IMG/VR virus record: IMGVR_UViG_3300025133_003253
Span: 1 to 24,245 of that record
Source of the DNA: a virus
Length of the DNA: 24,245 bases
Direction: 5' to 3' (one strand)
Position 1 is the first letter of the stretch; each line of letters opens with the position of its first letter. A program made the translations under genes and the position numbers. Positions 7,436-15,522 of the stretch are shown here, piece by piece. The notes below the pieces were generated by a model. That model searched no databases. It was not told the origin of the DNA and was given only the letters and a program-made list of their open reading frames with translations.

Positions 7436-7731
7436 CCGTATCTTCGCATAGCTAACAACGCATACCCAACTATATCTTGATAAGGGTTCTCATCAAATGC
7501 GTCTGGGTCATTAGCTATGCGAAATAGCTTATCCAGTATCCTGGCAATTGTAAGGAGGTCCCCATACTGGTCTACCTCGATACCATTAGGAAACATTTCC
7601 TTCAAGCACCTACCACTCCTACCAAAAGAATCCCCATAAGCCTTCTGCTTATCCTCAACAAGCTTCCCCACCATAGACCCTATATCTGAGTAGGTTCTTT
7701 CAGAAGCCTTCTTCGTATACTCTCCTTCCAT
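7432..7731 (-). CDS. Small MazG/DUF1599-like protein
   Basis: A 99-residue protein with the pattern KxxYGDSF (29-36) followed by RILDKLFRIAND and DENPYQDIVGYALLA towards the C-terminus. This resembles the all-helical DUF1599 (Nmad1) proteins, relatives of MazG-type nucleotide pyrophosphohydrolases often found in phages. A role in nucleotide pool control or base modification is inferred from family association only; no biochemical function is established from what can be seen. It starts at a TAATG overlap with the preceding gene, and its stop overlaps the converging sigma gene. Confidence 0.55.
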   Translation of the reverse strand: MEGEYTKKASERTYSDIGSMVGKLVEDKQKAYGDSFGRSGRCLKEMFPNGIEVDQYGDLLTIARILDKLFRIANDPDAFDENPYQDIVGYALLAMRRYG

Positions 7732-8045
7732 TATTTCTCCAAGCGTAGTCGTCTATAGATGTCAGTTACATGGTCAGTGACGGTTAATCTCTTCTCCCTG
7801 CCTCTGCCCTCTAATACTACCAAGCACGGTGTCTTTTTCACACCCCAAATCACAAAACTATGTGGGGTGTCGAAGGAATTGATAACTGATAGAGAAACTT
7901 TAGGTGGTTTGTTTTTAATAGCTTCCAATACATTATCGGAAACTGTGTCCCACAGAGAGGTAAAGAGAATAAACTCCCTGTTACCTCGCGCTCTCTGATC
8001 TTTAATTAATTTATTTAGCTCGTTCTCTTTTAATAAAGTTCTCAA
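7731..8045 (-). CDS. Thioredoxin-fold-like protein lacking the CxxC
   Basis: A 104-residue protein whose strand-helix-strand layout suggests a thioredoxin fold: FILFTS (25-30), a helix, SLSVIN (51-56), WGVKKTPCLVVL (67-78) with a probable cis-proline at P73, then a terminal helix. Where thioredoxins have CxxC this one reads SLWD (30-33), so it is unlikely to be a normal disulfide reductase. The only plausible start is TTG at 8045; no ATG occurs before the fold, and no strong ribosome site is seen. It is a small gene in a run with its two neighbours. The fold call is pattern-based and tentative; otherwise hypothetical. Confidence 0.5.
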   Translation of the reverse strand: MRTLLKENELNKLIKDQRARGNREFILFTSLWDTVSDNVLEAIKNKPPKVSLSVINSFDTPHSFVIWGVKKTPCLVVLEGRGREKRLTVTDHVTDIYRRLRLEK

Positions 8046-8050
8046 TCTAG

Positions 8051-8386
8051 TTACTCTTCAGTAGGAGTTTCTTCGGATTCTTCGTCAGGGAAAATAATAT
8101 CTTCATCTTCAACATGTTTAGCCATTTCTTCCGCTATCTTATGCTTAAGATTAGTTTCTAAGGTAGTTAACCCTAGAAAGAAGATAGATTTAACAAACTT
8201 ATCTTCTGAAATCTCATCAGGTCTAGTCTGATTTTGGAAACTCTGGAAGGCTTCTGCCTCATCCTTACTTAACTTAAATGTAATTTTCATTCTATCTTTT
8301 GTCCTATTTAAAACTTTAACACTCCACTCAGAAACATCAAATGAATCTGCGACCACATCCAAAGCATCTGATACACTCTTGTTCAT
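8051..8386 (-). CDS. Hypothetical protein, possible ribbon-helix-helix core and acidic tail
   Basis: I do not recognise this 111-residue protein. MKITFKLSKDEAEAFQSF followed by a helix around SEDKFVKSIFFLGLTTLE has the strand-helix-helix rhythm of small DNA-binding proteins. The last 20 residues are strongly acidic (DEDIIFPDEESEE), which would fit a protein-protein tail or a DNA mimic. The ATG at 8386 is 29 bases from the divergent nuclease gene and has no visible Shine-Dalgarno sequence; TATTATA lies just upstream. It is probably the first gene of a three-gene minus-strand run ending at 7432. Confidence 0.6.
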   Translation of the reverse strand: MNKSVSDALDVVADSFDVSEWSVKVLNRTKDRMKITFKLSKDEAEAFQSFQNQTRPDEISEDKFVKSIFFLGLTTLETNLKHKIAEEMAKHVEDEDIIFPDEESEETPTEE

Positions 8387-8390
8387 GATC

Positions 8391-8396
8391 TATAAT
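8391..8396 (+). promoter_or_regulatory. Possible -10 box for the nuclease gene (TATAAT)
   Basis: A perfect TATAAT sits in the 29-base gap between two divergent genes, 19 bases before the nuclease ATG and just before its AAGGAG ribosome site. On the opposite strand the same bases read ATTATA, so either direction could be served. No convincing -35 hexamer is seen, so this may be an extended or phage-type promoter, or chance. Confidence 0.3.
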
Positions 8397-8415
8397 AGTA
8401 CAGAAGGAGACAAAC

Positions 8416-8940
8416 ATGGAAGATTTATACAATTTAGATAACATGCGTAAGAAACCCAAGCGTAAGAATAGTAAGGCTAAGGGGTCAGCATTTGAAAGGA
8501 AGGTAGCAAAGCTTCTTAATGAACACTTTGAAACTACAGACTTCCAAAGAACCCCTGGGTCAGGAGCATTTGCTACCACGCATAAGCTACCAGACCACCT
8601 AAAGATCCATGGGGATTTGATAACTCCTAAGAATTTCATCTATACCATCGAATGTAAGAAGGGTTACAACGATCTGGACCTATACTCCCTACTCAATCCA
8701 AAATCTAAGATCTATGAGTTCATCAAACAGACAGAAAAAGATGCTGAAGAAGCAAATAAATCAGGATTAGTGTTGATGGCTCAGGATCGTCGTGATATTA
8801 TAGTTTTAATTAAGCAAGATAGCCATATATGTAATCAACTAAAGCTTAACAATAAAAGAGTGATATACATACTGAAGGACTATGCCTTAACAGCATTTAA
8901 AGATCTACTAAGTATAGATAGGTCTTTATTCTTTAATTAA
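8416..8940 (+). CDS. PD-(D/E)XK nuclease, Holliday-junction-resolvase-like
   Basis: A 174-residue protein with the layout of archaeal Hjc and phage resolvase-type nucleases. It has a basic N-terminus with SKAKGSAFERKVAKLL (19-34, conserved E27), RTPGSGAF (45-52), the GD motif at D67, and ECK with E79 and K81 completing the metal site. It would cleave branched DNA left by recombination and replication, a job done in T4 by endonuclease VII, before packaging. It has a strong AAGGAG Shine-Dalgarno sequence 7 bases before the ATG. It is one of only two plus-strand genes, and its end overlaps the converging 943-residue gene by 15 bases. The nuclease fold is well supported; substrate preference is inferred. 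Confidence 0.78.
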   Translation: MEDLYNLDNMRKKPKRKNSKAKGSAFERKVAKLLNEHFETTDFQRTPGSGAFATTHKLPDHLKIHGDLITPKNFIYTIECKKGYNDLDLYSLLNPKSKIYEFIKQTEKDAEEANKSGLVLMAQDRRDIIVLIKQDSHICNQLKLNNKRVIYILKDYALTAFKDLLSIDRSLFFN

Positions 8941-11757
8941 GTGACTAAACATTAACTCTTGAACTTCTAACAACTTATGCATGAGTTCTGTAGATGAATA
9001 TTCTATACCTTCTTTAAAAGGTATTAAGTTACCTTCTTTGTGTACTGGTGCAGTACACTTTAAATAAGTTCTCCCACTTGTCTTACTTGTATTAAAGGAT
9101 GAAGTATATCCTCCTATACTCATACTCCTTCCACTGGCCCTAAACCCTTCACCAGTATCTATATAAGAGTTTAACCCATCCATTAGGTAGGGATTACCTT
9201 GATACCTATAAGAATCACCGCTCTTATAATTTTGTACCACCATTTCAGAGTCAGTAGTATCGTAACACCCTCTCATAGTATAAAGAGCAGCTACTTGTCT
9301 CCAGGACCTAGCTACTCCTCCTTCTGCTGGAACTCTTTCTCCCTTCTTATTTAGTGTAGTACTTCCTTGCTGTATTCTACCAGTCACCATAGCATACTCT
9401 ATTCTACCTTTAAAATCGTTCATAAAAGAACTACCTAAAGGAACATCCTGATTATCATGCTCTCGCAACTCCTGCTTAAAACTTTCCATAGCTTGGGGAG
9501 ATATTCCTAGTTGAGTAAGTGTATCATCATCAAAAGAATCACCCAGCATTTTAAGAGTCTGTGATGGGGACAGATTAGTACTACTATCTTCCCCTGCAAA
9601 TATCCTATTTAAACCCTTAATATCGTCCTGCATAGTTTTAAAGTTTTCTCTTACCTGCTGCCTAGATTCTGCATCTTGTGCTTGCGCCTCTTTAGCTTTG
9701 CTTTTACTCATCCCTTGTATGTCTGTAGGAGGTAATAAAGTATCCACTAAACCCTCATGGTAATCCCTATCTTGTTCTTCTTCTGGGGTAAGTACTTCAC
9801 CAGACTGGCTACCATGAAAAGCTTTAGACATATTCAAAACAGATCCAGTAGACCCTATATTAGTTCTACCAGAATCATTAGTCCATTTTAAAGAATCATT
9901 AATGTAATGAACTTCTTGGTCTGGGTCAACACCGAATCTTTGTACAGAAAGTTTAAGTTCATCTTCATCTAATATATCTCTTAGAACACCCGATCTAACA
10001 GGAGATCTAACTTCCCCTCTTTTTGCTGCGTCATTAGCAGACTCTTTAGTATTATAAAATAATCTTTGATCAACTTTAGCTCCACCGACCCCAGCGACAG
10101 AAGAACCAACCCTCGCAACAAAATCAGGTTTCATTCTGTCCATATCTCTCTTTCGCCACTTCATCATTTTCCGCATATAAACTTTGAATAATTCTCTAAC
10201 AGGAATTCTTTCCCCATCCACATCAGATGCCATTATCTCTTGAATTTCTTCGTCCTTATCCAGAATTATACTCATTACATCTGAAACAGACTCCTCTAAA
10301 GATTCTGTTTGCTTCGTACCAACTAATTCACCTTCACTAACACCCTTTACAATTTGTAATGCTGTTAATAAGCTATTTCCAAACTTTTCATAAAGGTCTG
10401 CAAACATTTTAGTAGCTTCTGCGGTAGCGTGTAAAGAACCTGAACCCCCTGCGGCAGATATGGTCATTAAAGTTACGATAGTATCTAAATCTTCAGAGAC
10501 ATCTGTTATAACCTTAGTAGGAGTAGCTTCCCCCCCTTGATATTTAATCTTATCCCTATCAACTAATTTTAATTTAGCTCTCTCATCTCTATCTACCCCC
10601 CATGCATCTAAAGCCTTCTGAGTTTCTTTAAAGAATGTTTGAAATGCTGTTCTATTGTCTGAAAATCCTGAAGACTTCCCATCTTTTGTCCTTTTCCTTA
10701 AGTCCCAATCAAAACATAATCCTAAATCATCTAGATCATTAGATTTAATGAATACTCTAAACTTACTAGCTCCTTTTTGTCTCCACTCTACGCCAGTTAT
10801 GTTTCTTTGTAACTCTTCAAAATCTATTTCTGTAAAATCACCAGACTCACCCCTTAATTTATTTGCTAATTCCACAGTACCTCGTAGATTCTGTACGGAC
10901 CCTAAAATATCTGCCAAGCTAGGTCGAACATAGGCTGCTCCGTCTTCCTCCCCAAGCACAGCTTCCTCTTCCGTCCTAGTCCTTACACCTTCTCCCTCAA
11001 CACTAGCATGTATTTTACTAAACAGGGAAGAGCTTTTAGATCCATTCCATACCTTTAGCTCTGTTCCGTACTGTTTCTTAAGAGCCTCATTTCTCCTATG
11101 TGCATCTATTCGCGCCTTACCACTTAACCCCTCTATACTTTCGTACTCAGGCTCTTGAGGACGAGGCATCATTACCATCGCTTCTAAACCGTTCTCTTGA
11201 GCTACCCCATAAAGATCAGTTATAGATGCGGCAAGTTCAGGACCTATGTGTTCTTCTCCAGGCTCATCAGAGGTCATTGTTAGTATATCTAAAAATTCCT
11301 GATGTTGCATTAGCTCCTGGGTTATAGGATCAGATGCTGGAACTGTAGCTCCTATCCCATCTTCCGCAGAACCATCTTCATATCGAGTGTTTAGCTCTGT
11401 AGGATACATGGTTTGAGCTAACTCATTTCTATACCTCTCCCAAACCGAAGTTGCCCGACCACCAGCCCCAGGACAAAACTCTAGAGGTTCTCCACCTATG
11501 GGAGACTGAATCGTAATACAACTAGTACTTTTATCTTCAACACCCCCATGTGCAAGAGGATCAAAACCCTCATAGCTTTGGCCCACCTGACCATCCACTT
11601 GAGAGATAACACTTGCGGCTACGCTATCGCCAGCCTCTGCTGCGGTAACAAGATCAGAGTAGCCTTTCTCCCTAGCATCAGCCTCCTCCAAGCGTACACG
11701 AAACTTCCTCTTCTTAAGAAGAGCATAGCTACTTAGTAATTGATTGAAAAAATCCAT
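8926..11757 (-). CDS. Large protein of unknown function (943 residues)
   Basis: I do not recognise this protein, the largest in the window. It is highly charged, with many Asp/Glu/Lys/Arg runs. It has no signal peptide, no clear membrane segment and no motif I can assign. The C-terminal 170 residues look like a compact, aromatic-rich domain (SWRQVAALYTMRGCYD, YRYQGNPYLMDGL). The middle is largely helical and hydrophilic, with low-complexity stretches such as SKSKAKEAQAQDAESRQQ. It lies directly after the tail tube gene but behind a terminator, so it is probably transcribed separately. The ATG lacks a Shine-Dalgarno sequence. A virion-associated or ejected protein is possible from its size and position, but this is inference. 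Its end overlaps the converging nuclease gene. Confidence 0.8.
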   Translation of the reverse strand: MDFFNQLLSSYALLKKRKFRVRLEEADAREKGYSDLVTAAEAGDSVAASVISQVDGQVGQSYEGFDPLAHGGVEDKSTSCITIQSPIGGEPLEFCPGAGGRATSVWERYRNELAQTMYPTELNTRYEDGSAEDGIGATVPASDPITQELMQHQEFLDILTMTSDEPGEEHIGPELAASITDLYGVAQENGLEAMVMMPRPQEPEYESIEGLSGKARIDAHRRNEALKKQYGTELKVWNGSKSSSLFSKIHASVEGEGVRTRTEEEAVLGEEDGAAYVRPSLADILGSVQNLRGTVELANKLRGESGDFTEIDFEELQRNITGVEWRQKGASKFRVFIKSNDLDDLGLCFDWDLRKRTKDGKSSGFSDNRTAFQTFFKETQKALDAWGVDRDERAKLKLVDRDKIKYQGGEATPTKVITDVSEDLDTIVTLMTISAAGGSGSLHATAEATKMFADLYEKFGNSLLTALQIVKGVSEGELVGTKQTESLEESVSDVMSIILDKDEEIQEIMASDVDGERIPVRELFKVYMRKMMKWRKRDMDRMKPDFVARVGSSVAGVGGAKVDQRLFYNTKESANDAAKRGEVRSPVRSGVLRDILDEDELKLSVQRFGVDPDQEVHYINDSLKWTNDSGRTNIGSTGSVLNMSKAFHGSQSGEVLTPEEEQDRDYHEGLVDTLLPPTDIQGMSKSKAKEAQAQDAESRQQVRENFKTMQDDIKGLNRIFAGEDSSTNLSPSQTLKMLGDSFDDDTLTQLGISPQAMESFKQELREHDNQDVPLGSSFMNDFKGRIEYAMVTGRIQQGSTTLNKKGERVPAEGGVARSWRQVAALYTMRGCYDTTDSEMVVQNYKSGDSYRYQGNPYLMDGLNSYIDTGEGFRASGRSMSIGGYTSSFNTSKTSGRTYLKCTAPVHKEGNLIPFKEGIEYSSTELMHKLLEVQELMFSHLIKE

Positions 11758-11768
11758 GATTAAATTAA

Positions 11769-11809
11769 AAAACCCAACCCAACCAAAGACACAGGCTGAG
11801 TTGGGTTTT
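11769..11809 (-). terminator. Intrinsic terminator after the tail tube gene
   Basis: AAAACCCAAC (11769-11778) pairs perfectly with GTTGGGTTTT (11800-11809), giving a 10-bp stem with a 21-base loop. On the minus strand the stem ends in a run of T followed by TTAATTTAA. It sits 22 bases after the tube stop codon, and the next start codon comes 12 bases later. CCCAACCC in the loop region allows alternative pairings. Confidence 0.7.
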
Positions 11810-11830
11810 CAGTTTATATATTATAGTGTA

Positions 11831-12421
11831 CTAGCCTATCGTATCTCCCATCTGGAATAAGAAATCGTAACGGAAAGTAACTGAGACAGTGTCAAACTCG
11901 TTAGTGGAATAGTTCTTTTCAGCTTTGTTAAAAGCTTTCGGGTAAAGACCAACTAATTTAACCAAAGAAACAGGCTCCATCTGACCATTAAGTTCCAGCA
12001 CTTCAGCGGTAGTCTTAAAGTTTCCTGGAGAGTTAAGGAATGTAGAAGTAAACTCACCTGTAGCGGGATCATATACAGACTGGAAGTACTTATAAAGTTG
12101 CCAGCCCGTCTTAGTCTTTAGCAGGTTATCGAAGGTCACTTCAAGCTCACCCATAGAAGGGCGACCAGGATAATAAGTAACATCATTCACCCTATTAACA
12201 GGAATATCCTCAACTGATACCGTCATACCATTAACTTGTTTAGCAGCTAAGGTAAGAGGCTTGGAAAATCCTAACGGAATCTCTACTTCAGCAGGAGGGA
12301 AGAATGTAATCTCCCATTGATACGCTCTGATAGAGTCTAAGTCCTGTGAGATTACAGGTAACCCTTCACTGTCGTTTAGGTTTCTCTGTAAGTTATTTGC
12401 GTAATAAGAATTTCTTGCCAT
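11831..12421 (-). CDS. Tail tube protein (gp19-like)
   Basis: The subunit that would stack into the rigid inner tube of the contractile tail, through which DNA passes. At 196 residues it is slightly longer than T4 gp19 (163). Typical tube features are a beta-rich core with YQWEITFFPP (34-43), an MTVSVEDIPVNRVNDVTYYPGRPSMGE-type loop in the first half, and the conserved VTFRYDFLF near the C-terminus. It follows the sheath gene by 19 bases, the usual order in contractile-tailed phages, and has AAGGA 7 bases before the ATG. It is the last gene before the terminator at 11769-11809. Confidence 0.9.
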   Translation of the reverse strand: MARNSYYANNLQRNLNDSEGLPVISQDLDSIRAYQWEITFFPPAEVEIPLGFSKPLTLAAKQVNGMTVSVEDIPVNRVNDVTYYPGRPSMGELEVTFDNLLKTKTGWQLYKYFQSVYDPATGEFTSTFLNSPGNFKTTAEVLELNGQMEPVSLVKLVGLYPKAFNKAEKNYSTNEFDTVSVTFRYDFLFQMGDTIG

Positions 12422-12440
12422 AATTTAATCCTTTAAAGGT

Positions 12441-14525
12441 TTAGGTATTTGTTCCTGTTAATGATGCTGCTTGATTAGTGAGGTTAAGTTCGAAAACAAT
12501 TATCTCAGCAGTTTTCGTGGGCTTCATAAGAACTTTGCACCACAGTTCATTTCTATCTACTCTTACAGCGGTATTGGTAGTTTCATCGCAGACAACTTTG
12601 AAATCTACAAGACCCCTTCTTCTACGAATATCATCTAACATAGGATTAACAACATTAGTAATCTTTTCCCAAGTAGTAGAGTCGTTAGGCTCAAACACAA
12701 ATCGTCTAGTAGAGGCAAGTAGTATCTTTCTTACTTGAATCATAAGCCTTCTAACATTAACTCTATCCAGAGCAGTAGGAGTTCTTTGGGCAGTTCTCTG
12801 TCCAAATATAATAATACCATTTTGTGGGAAGTTAACAATTGGGTTCACAACATTCCCCCCACTGTACATTGAGTCCCTATCCCCTTGGTTAACGCTAACC
12901 TCAACATTGGTTGGCTTGGTAAGTCTGCCCCTAACAACGCCAGCAGGGGCAAACCAGGGGTCGCCTACCTCGTCCGTGTAAGCCATCTGACGGACTGCAT
13001 AGATAGCAGGGTCATAATACCTATCCCTAGCCGCAAAAGTGTCGTAGGTCTGCACCCAGGGCCAGTAGATGGCAGCATAATTGCTAGTGATAGCCCCAGT
13101 CCTCTCATCGGACTGCCCATTGGTCCAATCAATAGCCTGTTGAACAGTATTTAACCCTTCAGGTGGGGACACTACAGCAAGGAAGCCCTGAGTATTCTCA
13201 GCTAAGGTTATAAGATTATTTTGAACATTTTGGTCATTATTCCCAGGAACAATACCTAGAGAAATATTAAGAGTGTCATCATCCAAAGCATAAATACCAG
13301 TTTTCTCTGCCACATTTCCTATTACAGCAGTGTCGTCCTGAGTACCGTTTGTTCCACCAGCTAAAGCATAAGTACCCTCTATAGGCTTAACAAATCTTGG
13401 GTTAACTGGGATTAGAGCCCCCCCTGATGGAGTTCCATCGAATTCGTTAGCTGTAAATGATGTATTTAAAGTACTTATAAAATCAGTAAGGGCTGTGACC
13501 CCAACATCAGCATCTTCAGCTACAAAATATCCTTTAATATATTGTGATTTAAGATCAGTAGACCCAGTGTTAATAACATCTTCAGCAAAAGCACCAGAAG
13601 CTAAGAGAGAAATTTTAAACGATTCGGTAGCAGCCCCATCTTTACTAATCTGAAAATTAACATTCTCTCCCCCTGTTCTAAGAACTTGTGCAGAGTACCC
13701 ACTAGTAGTTCCATCAGACTTAGATCCTTCGTTATACCCTCTTCCAGGGTAAAGACTTTGCACAGAATAAGCTAGACTAGAAGTACCAGTTTGAAGAATA
13801 CTTACACCAGTAACCGATACGGTAGCACCAGACCCTTGTACCTCCCCACTTGCCCCAATAGGCTGAAGAATCTGCCATGGAGCCGTCCTATCAGGATCTG
13901 ACCATGCAGAAGCAGTAAGAACCACACTAGATCCCGCAAATCCCGCAGTAATATAACCGCTATTTAAACTAGTGGCATTAAAGTAAGCTCCAACATTAGC
14001 CCCATCCAAAGAGCCCCCTATAATCTTTTTAAGGGCTGCGCCTTGAGCATTATTAGACCCAGTCCCAGCAACAGTACCACTAGGAATGTCAAATTGTTTT
14101 GGAGTATTAAACAAATTAACCCCATCAATAGCTACCTGAAGAGAAATATATATTGAAGACCCTGTAACCGCATCGTCAAGAGTAACACCACCGTTAACGG
14201 CAGAGACTAAGAATGAGGGACATCCACCAAGCTGTACAGTAGCAGAAGCCTCCTTAGCTCCTGAACCAGCAGCCCGAACAAAGTAAAGGGAGTTAGTGGT
14301 TTCCAACATTTCCAAGGAACCTTCCAAGCCTTGTCCTGGGATATCCTCAACGGGGTTTCCAAAAGTTTGTACTAATTGTTCTTGAGAAGTAATTAAAGTA
14401 GCATTATTGGTAGGGCCTTGATCAGCAAACCCAACCACACCTACAACAGACGGATTAATAGAAGTGGAATAATCACTCATATCCTTTTCTATAACATATA
14501 CACCTGGACTGACGAAATTAGCCAT
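12441..14525 (-). CDS. Tail sheath protein (gp18-like)
   Basis: The contractile outer layer of the tail. At 694 residues it is close to T4 gp18 (659). The N-terminus FVSPGVYVIEKD is the classic start of sheath proteins and forms the arm that links neighbouring subunits. The last 230 residues are the most conserved: ALYWPW-type motif as AAIYWPWVQTYD, then DPWFAPAGVVRG, a NPIVNFPQNGIIIFGQRT stretch and VRRLMIQVRKILLASTRRFVFEPND. The centre is a variable, Gly/Ser/Thr-rich insertion region that would face outward. AAAGG lies ahead of the ATG. It is flanked by the 58-residue ORF upstream and the tube gene downstream. Confidence 0.94.
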   Translation of the reverse strand: MANFVSPGVYVIEKDMSDYSTSINPSVVGVVGFADQGPTNNATLITSQEQLVQTFGNPVEDIPGQGLEGSLEMLETTNSLYFVRAAGSGAKEASATVQLGGCPSFLVSAVNGGVTLDDAVTGSSIYISLQVAIDGVNLFNTPKQFDIPSGTVAGTGSNNAQGAALKKIIGGSLDGANVGAYFNATSLNSGYITAGFAGSSVVLTASAWSDPDRTAPWQILQPIGASGEVQGSGATVSVTGVSILQTGTSSLAYSVQSLYPGRGYNEGSKSDGTTSGYSAQVLRTGGENVNFQISKDGAATESFKISLLASGAFAEDVINTGSTDLKSQYIKGYFVAEDADVGVTALTDFISTLNTSFTANEFDGTPSGGALIPVNPRFVKPIEGTYALAGGTNGTQDDTAVIGNVAEKTGIYALDDDTLNISLGIVPGNNDQNVQNNLITLAENTQGFLAVVSPPEGLNTVQQAIDWTNGQSDERTGAITSNYAAIYWPWVQTYDTFAARDRYYDPAIYAVRQMAYTDEVGDPWFAPAGVVRGRLTKPTNVEVSVNQGDRDSMYSGGNVVNPIVNFPQNGIIIFGQRTAQRTPTALDRVNVRRLMIQVRKILLASTRRFVFEPNDSTTWEKITNVVNPMLDDIRRRRGLVDFKVVCDETTNTAVRVDRNELWCKVLMKPTKTAEIIVFELNLTNQAASLTGTNT

Positions 14526-14536
14526 TTTTAATACCT

Positions 14537-14713
14537 TTATGCGTTAGTAATTTTTAAAACTCTTCTTTTTGCTAAGTTTTTAATAGTGTTGGTTATTGCT
14601 GCCTCTGGAACAGCGATAAATTCTCTTGGTGCTAACCACCTAGATTGAGGACCCTTGGGTGTGGACAGTATAATTTGCCTACCGATATAAGAATCATTTT
14701 TTATTACTTTCAT
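14537..14713 (-). CDS. Small 58-residue basic protein ahead of the sheath gene
   Basis: A complete short frame from ATG 14713-14711 to TAA 14539-14537, preceded by AGGAG at an ideal distance of about 7 bases. The protein begins MKVIKNDSYIGRQIILSTPK and continues with SRWLAPREFIAVPE, ending in a basic helix (KNLAKRRVLKITNA). I do not recognise it. It fills the gap between the gp15-like and sheath genes, where T4 carries its terminase genes. The good ribosome site, the fit to the gap and spacing of 11 bases to the sheath ATG make it credible as a gene. It might be a small tail-assembly factor, but that is only positional. Confidence 0.65.
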   Translation of the reverse strand: MKVIKNDSYIGRQIILSTPKGPQSRWLAPREFIAVPEAAITNTIKNLAKRRVLKITNA

Positions 14714-14729
14714 AAATCTCTCCTATACT

Positions 14730-14737
14730 TATTTATC
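14730..14737 (-). promoter_or_regulatory. Possible late promoter box (GATAAATA) for sheath operon
   Basis: On the minus strand GATAAATA matches the T4 late motif TATAAATA at 7 of 8 positions. It lies 16 bases before the ATG of the 58-residue ORF, inside the 53-base gap after the gp15-like gene. Inference supported by the gp55-like gene in the same window. Confidence 0.35.
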
Positions 14738-14766
14738 TTTGTTGGCCCCACAACCTAGTTTATTTT

Positions 14767-15522
14767 TTACGAAACCCATAAATCAGACACAATCTTTTCC
14801 ACTCTTCCAGTAGAGGTGACGGTAAATTTAGGGCTTGGAATAAACAATTCTGTAGAAATCGTGAACGATTTTCTAATCAATCTCATCTCCCTATCCCCTG
14901 CGTCTATAGCGGTGTTATTAGTCTCATCCTCTAGGAAAACCTTTAAACTGTCCGTAAATTCAGTCTTTAGATTTAAGCTAGGATTGAATCTCAATCTAAT
15001 ACTTTGAGATATTTGGTCTAGATCTTCCATATACCTAGTCCATAGATTTACTGAAAAGCTAATTGTTACGGGTACATCTGCCAAACCTATCACCCTCTCT
15101 GCTCTCTGTTTATCCTCATCCCATACACTGTTTTGAATTAGTATATTATCATACCTTCTTTTAGTTTCGTCACTTTTAGCAGTGAGTTGATGTATAGTAA
15201 TGATGGGGAGGATTATATTATTCTCTTGGAACTTTTTAGCTACTGCTCTCTCCCCCGCTGCATGCATAGACTTTATTCTAGTTAGCTTATTATCTCCTGT
15301 TACATAGTGTACATTTCCAAAAGCCACTATTAAAGATCTTAAAACTTCCTTATACACAAAAGGGGAAACTGTAGAGTTATTAATTGCATTTAATATAAAT
15401 GCCCTCCATGTAGCAGAAGAAGTTCTACCTACAGCACTAGTAGAAGTACCATCATATTCTGTAGTAGCTTCTATAATCTCTGGGATGGTCTTCCCTAGAT
15501 ATACATTCTCTCTAGTTTTCAA
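14767..15522 (-). CDS. Tail terminator / sheath-stabiliser protein (gp15-like)
   Basis: In T4, gp15 caps the tail and joins it to the neck. This 251-residue protein is close in length to T4 gp15 (272) and holds its expected place after the gp14-like gene and before the sheath. A recognisable section is the beta-rich VPVTISFSVNLWTRYMEDLD (150-169), a segment typical of tail-terminator folds, followed by a conserved pattern RLRFNPSL. The only plausible start is TTG at 15522; no ATG lies upstream of the conserved part. It overlaps the gp14-like gene by 11 bases, so coupled translation is likely. Identity rests on both sequence pattern and gene order. Confidence 0.72.
   Translation of the reverse strand: MKTRENVYLGKTIPEIIEATTEYDGTSTSAVGRTSSATWRAFILNAINNSTVSPFVYKEVLRSLIVAFGNVHYVTGDNKLTRIKSMHAAGERAVAKKFQENNIILPIITIHQLTAKSDETKRRYDNILIQNSVWDEDKQRAERVIGLADVPVTISFSVNLWTRYMEDLDQISQSIRLRFNPSLNLKTEFTDSLKVFLEDETNNTAIDAGDREMRLIRKSFTISTELFIPSPKFTVTSTGRVEKIVSDLWVS

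Noticed and set aside
8926-11757. Portal protein (gp20) for the 943-residue gene
   Set aside because: Much longer than gp20 and with no portal-type sequence pattern; its position after the tube gene was the only argument.
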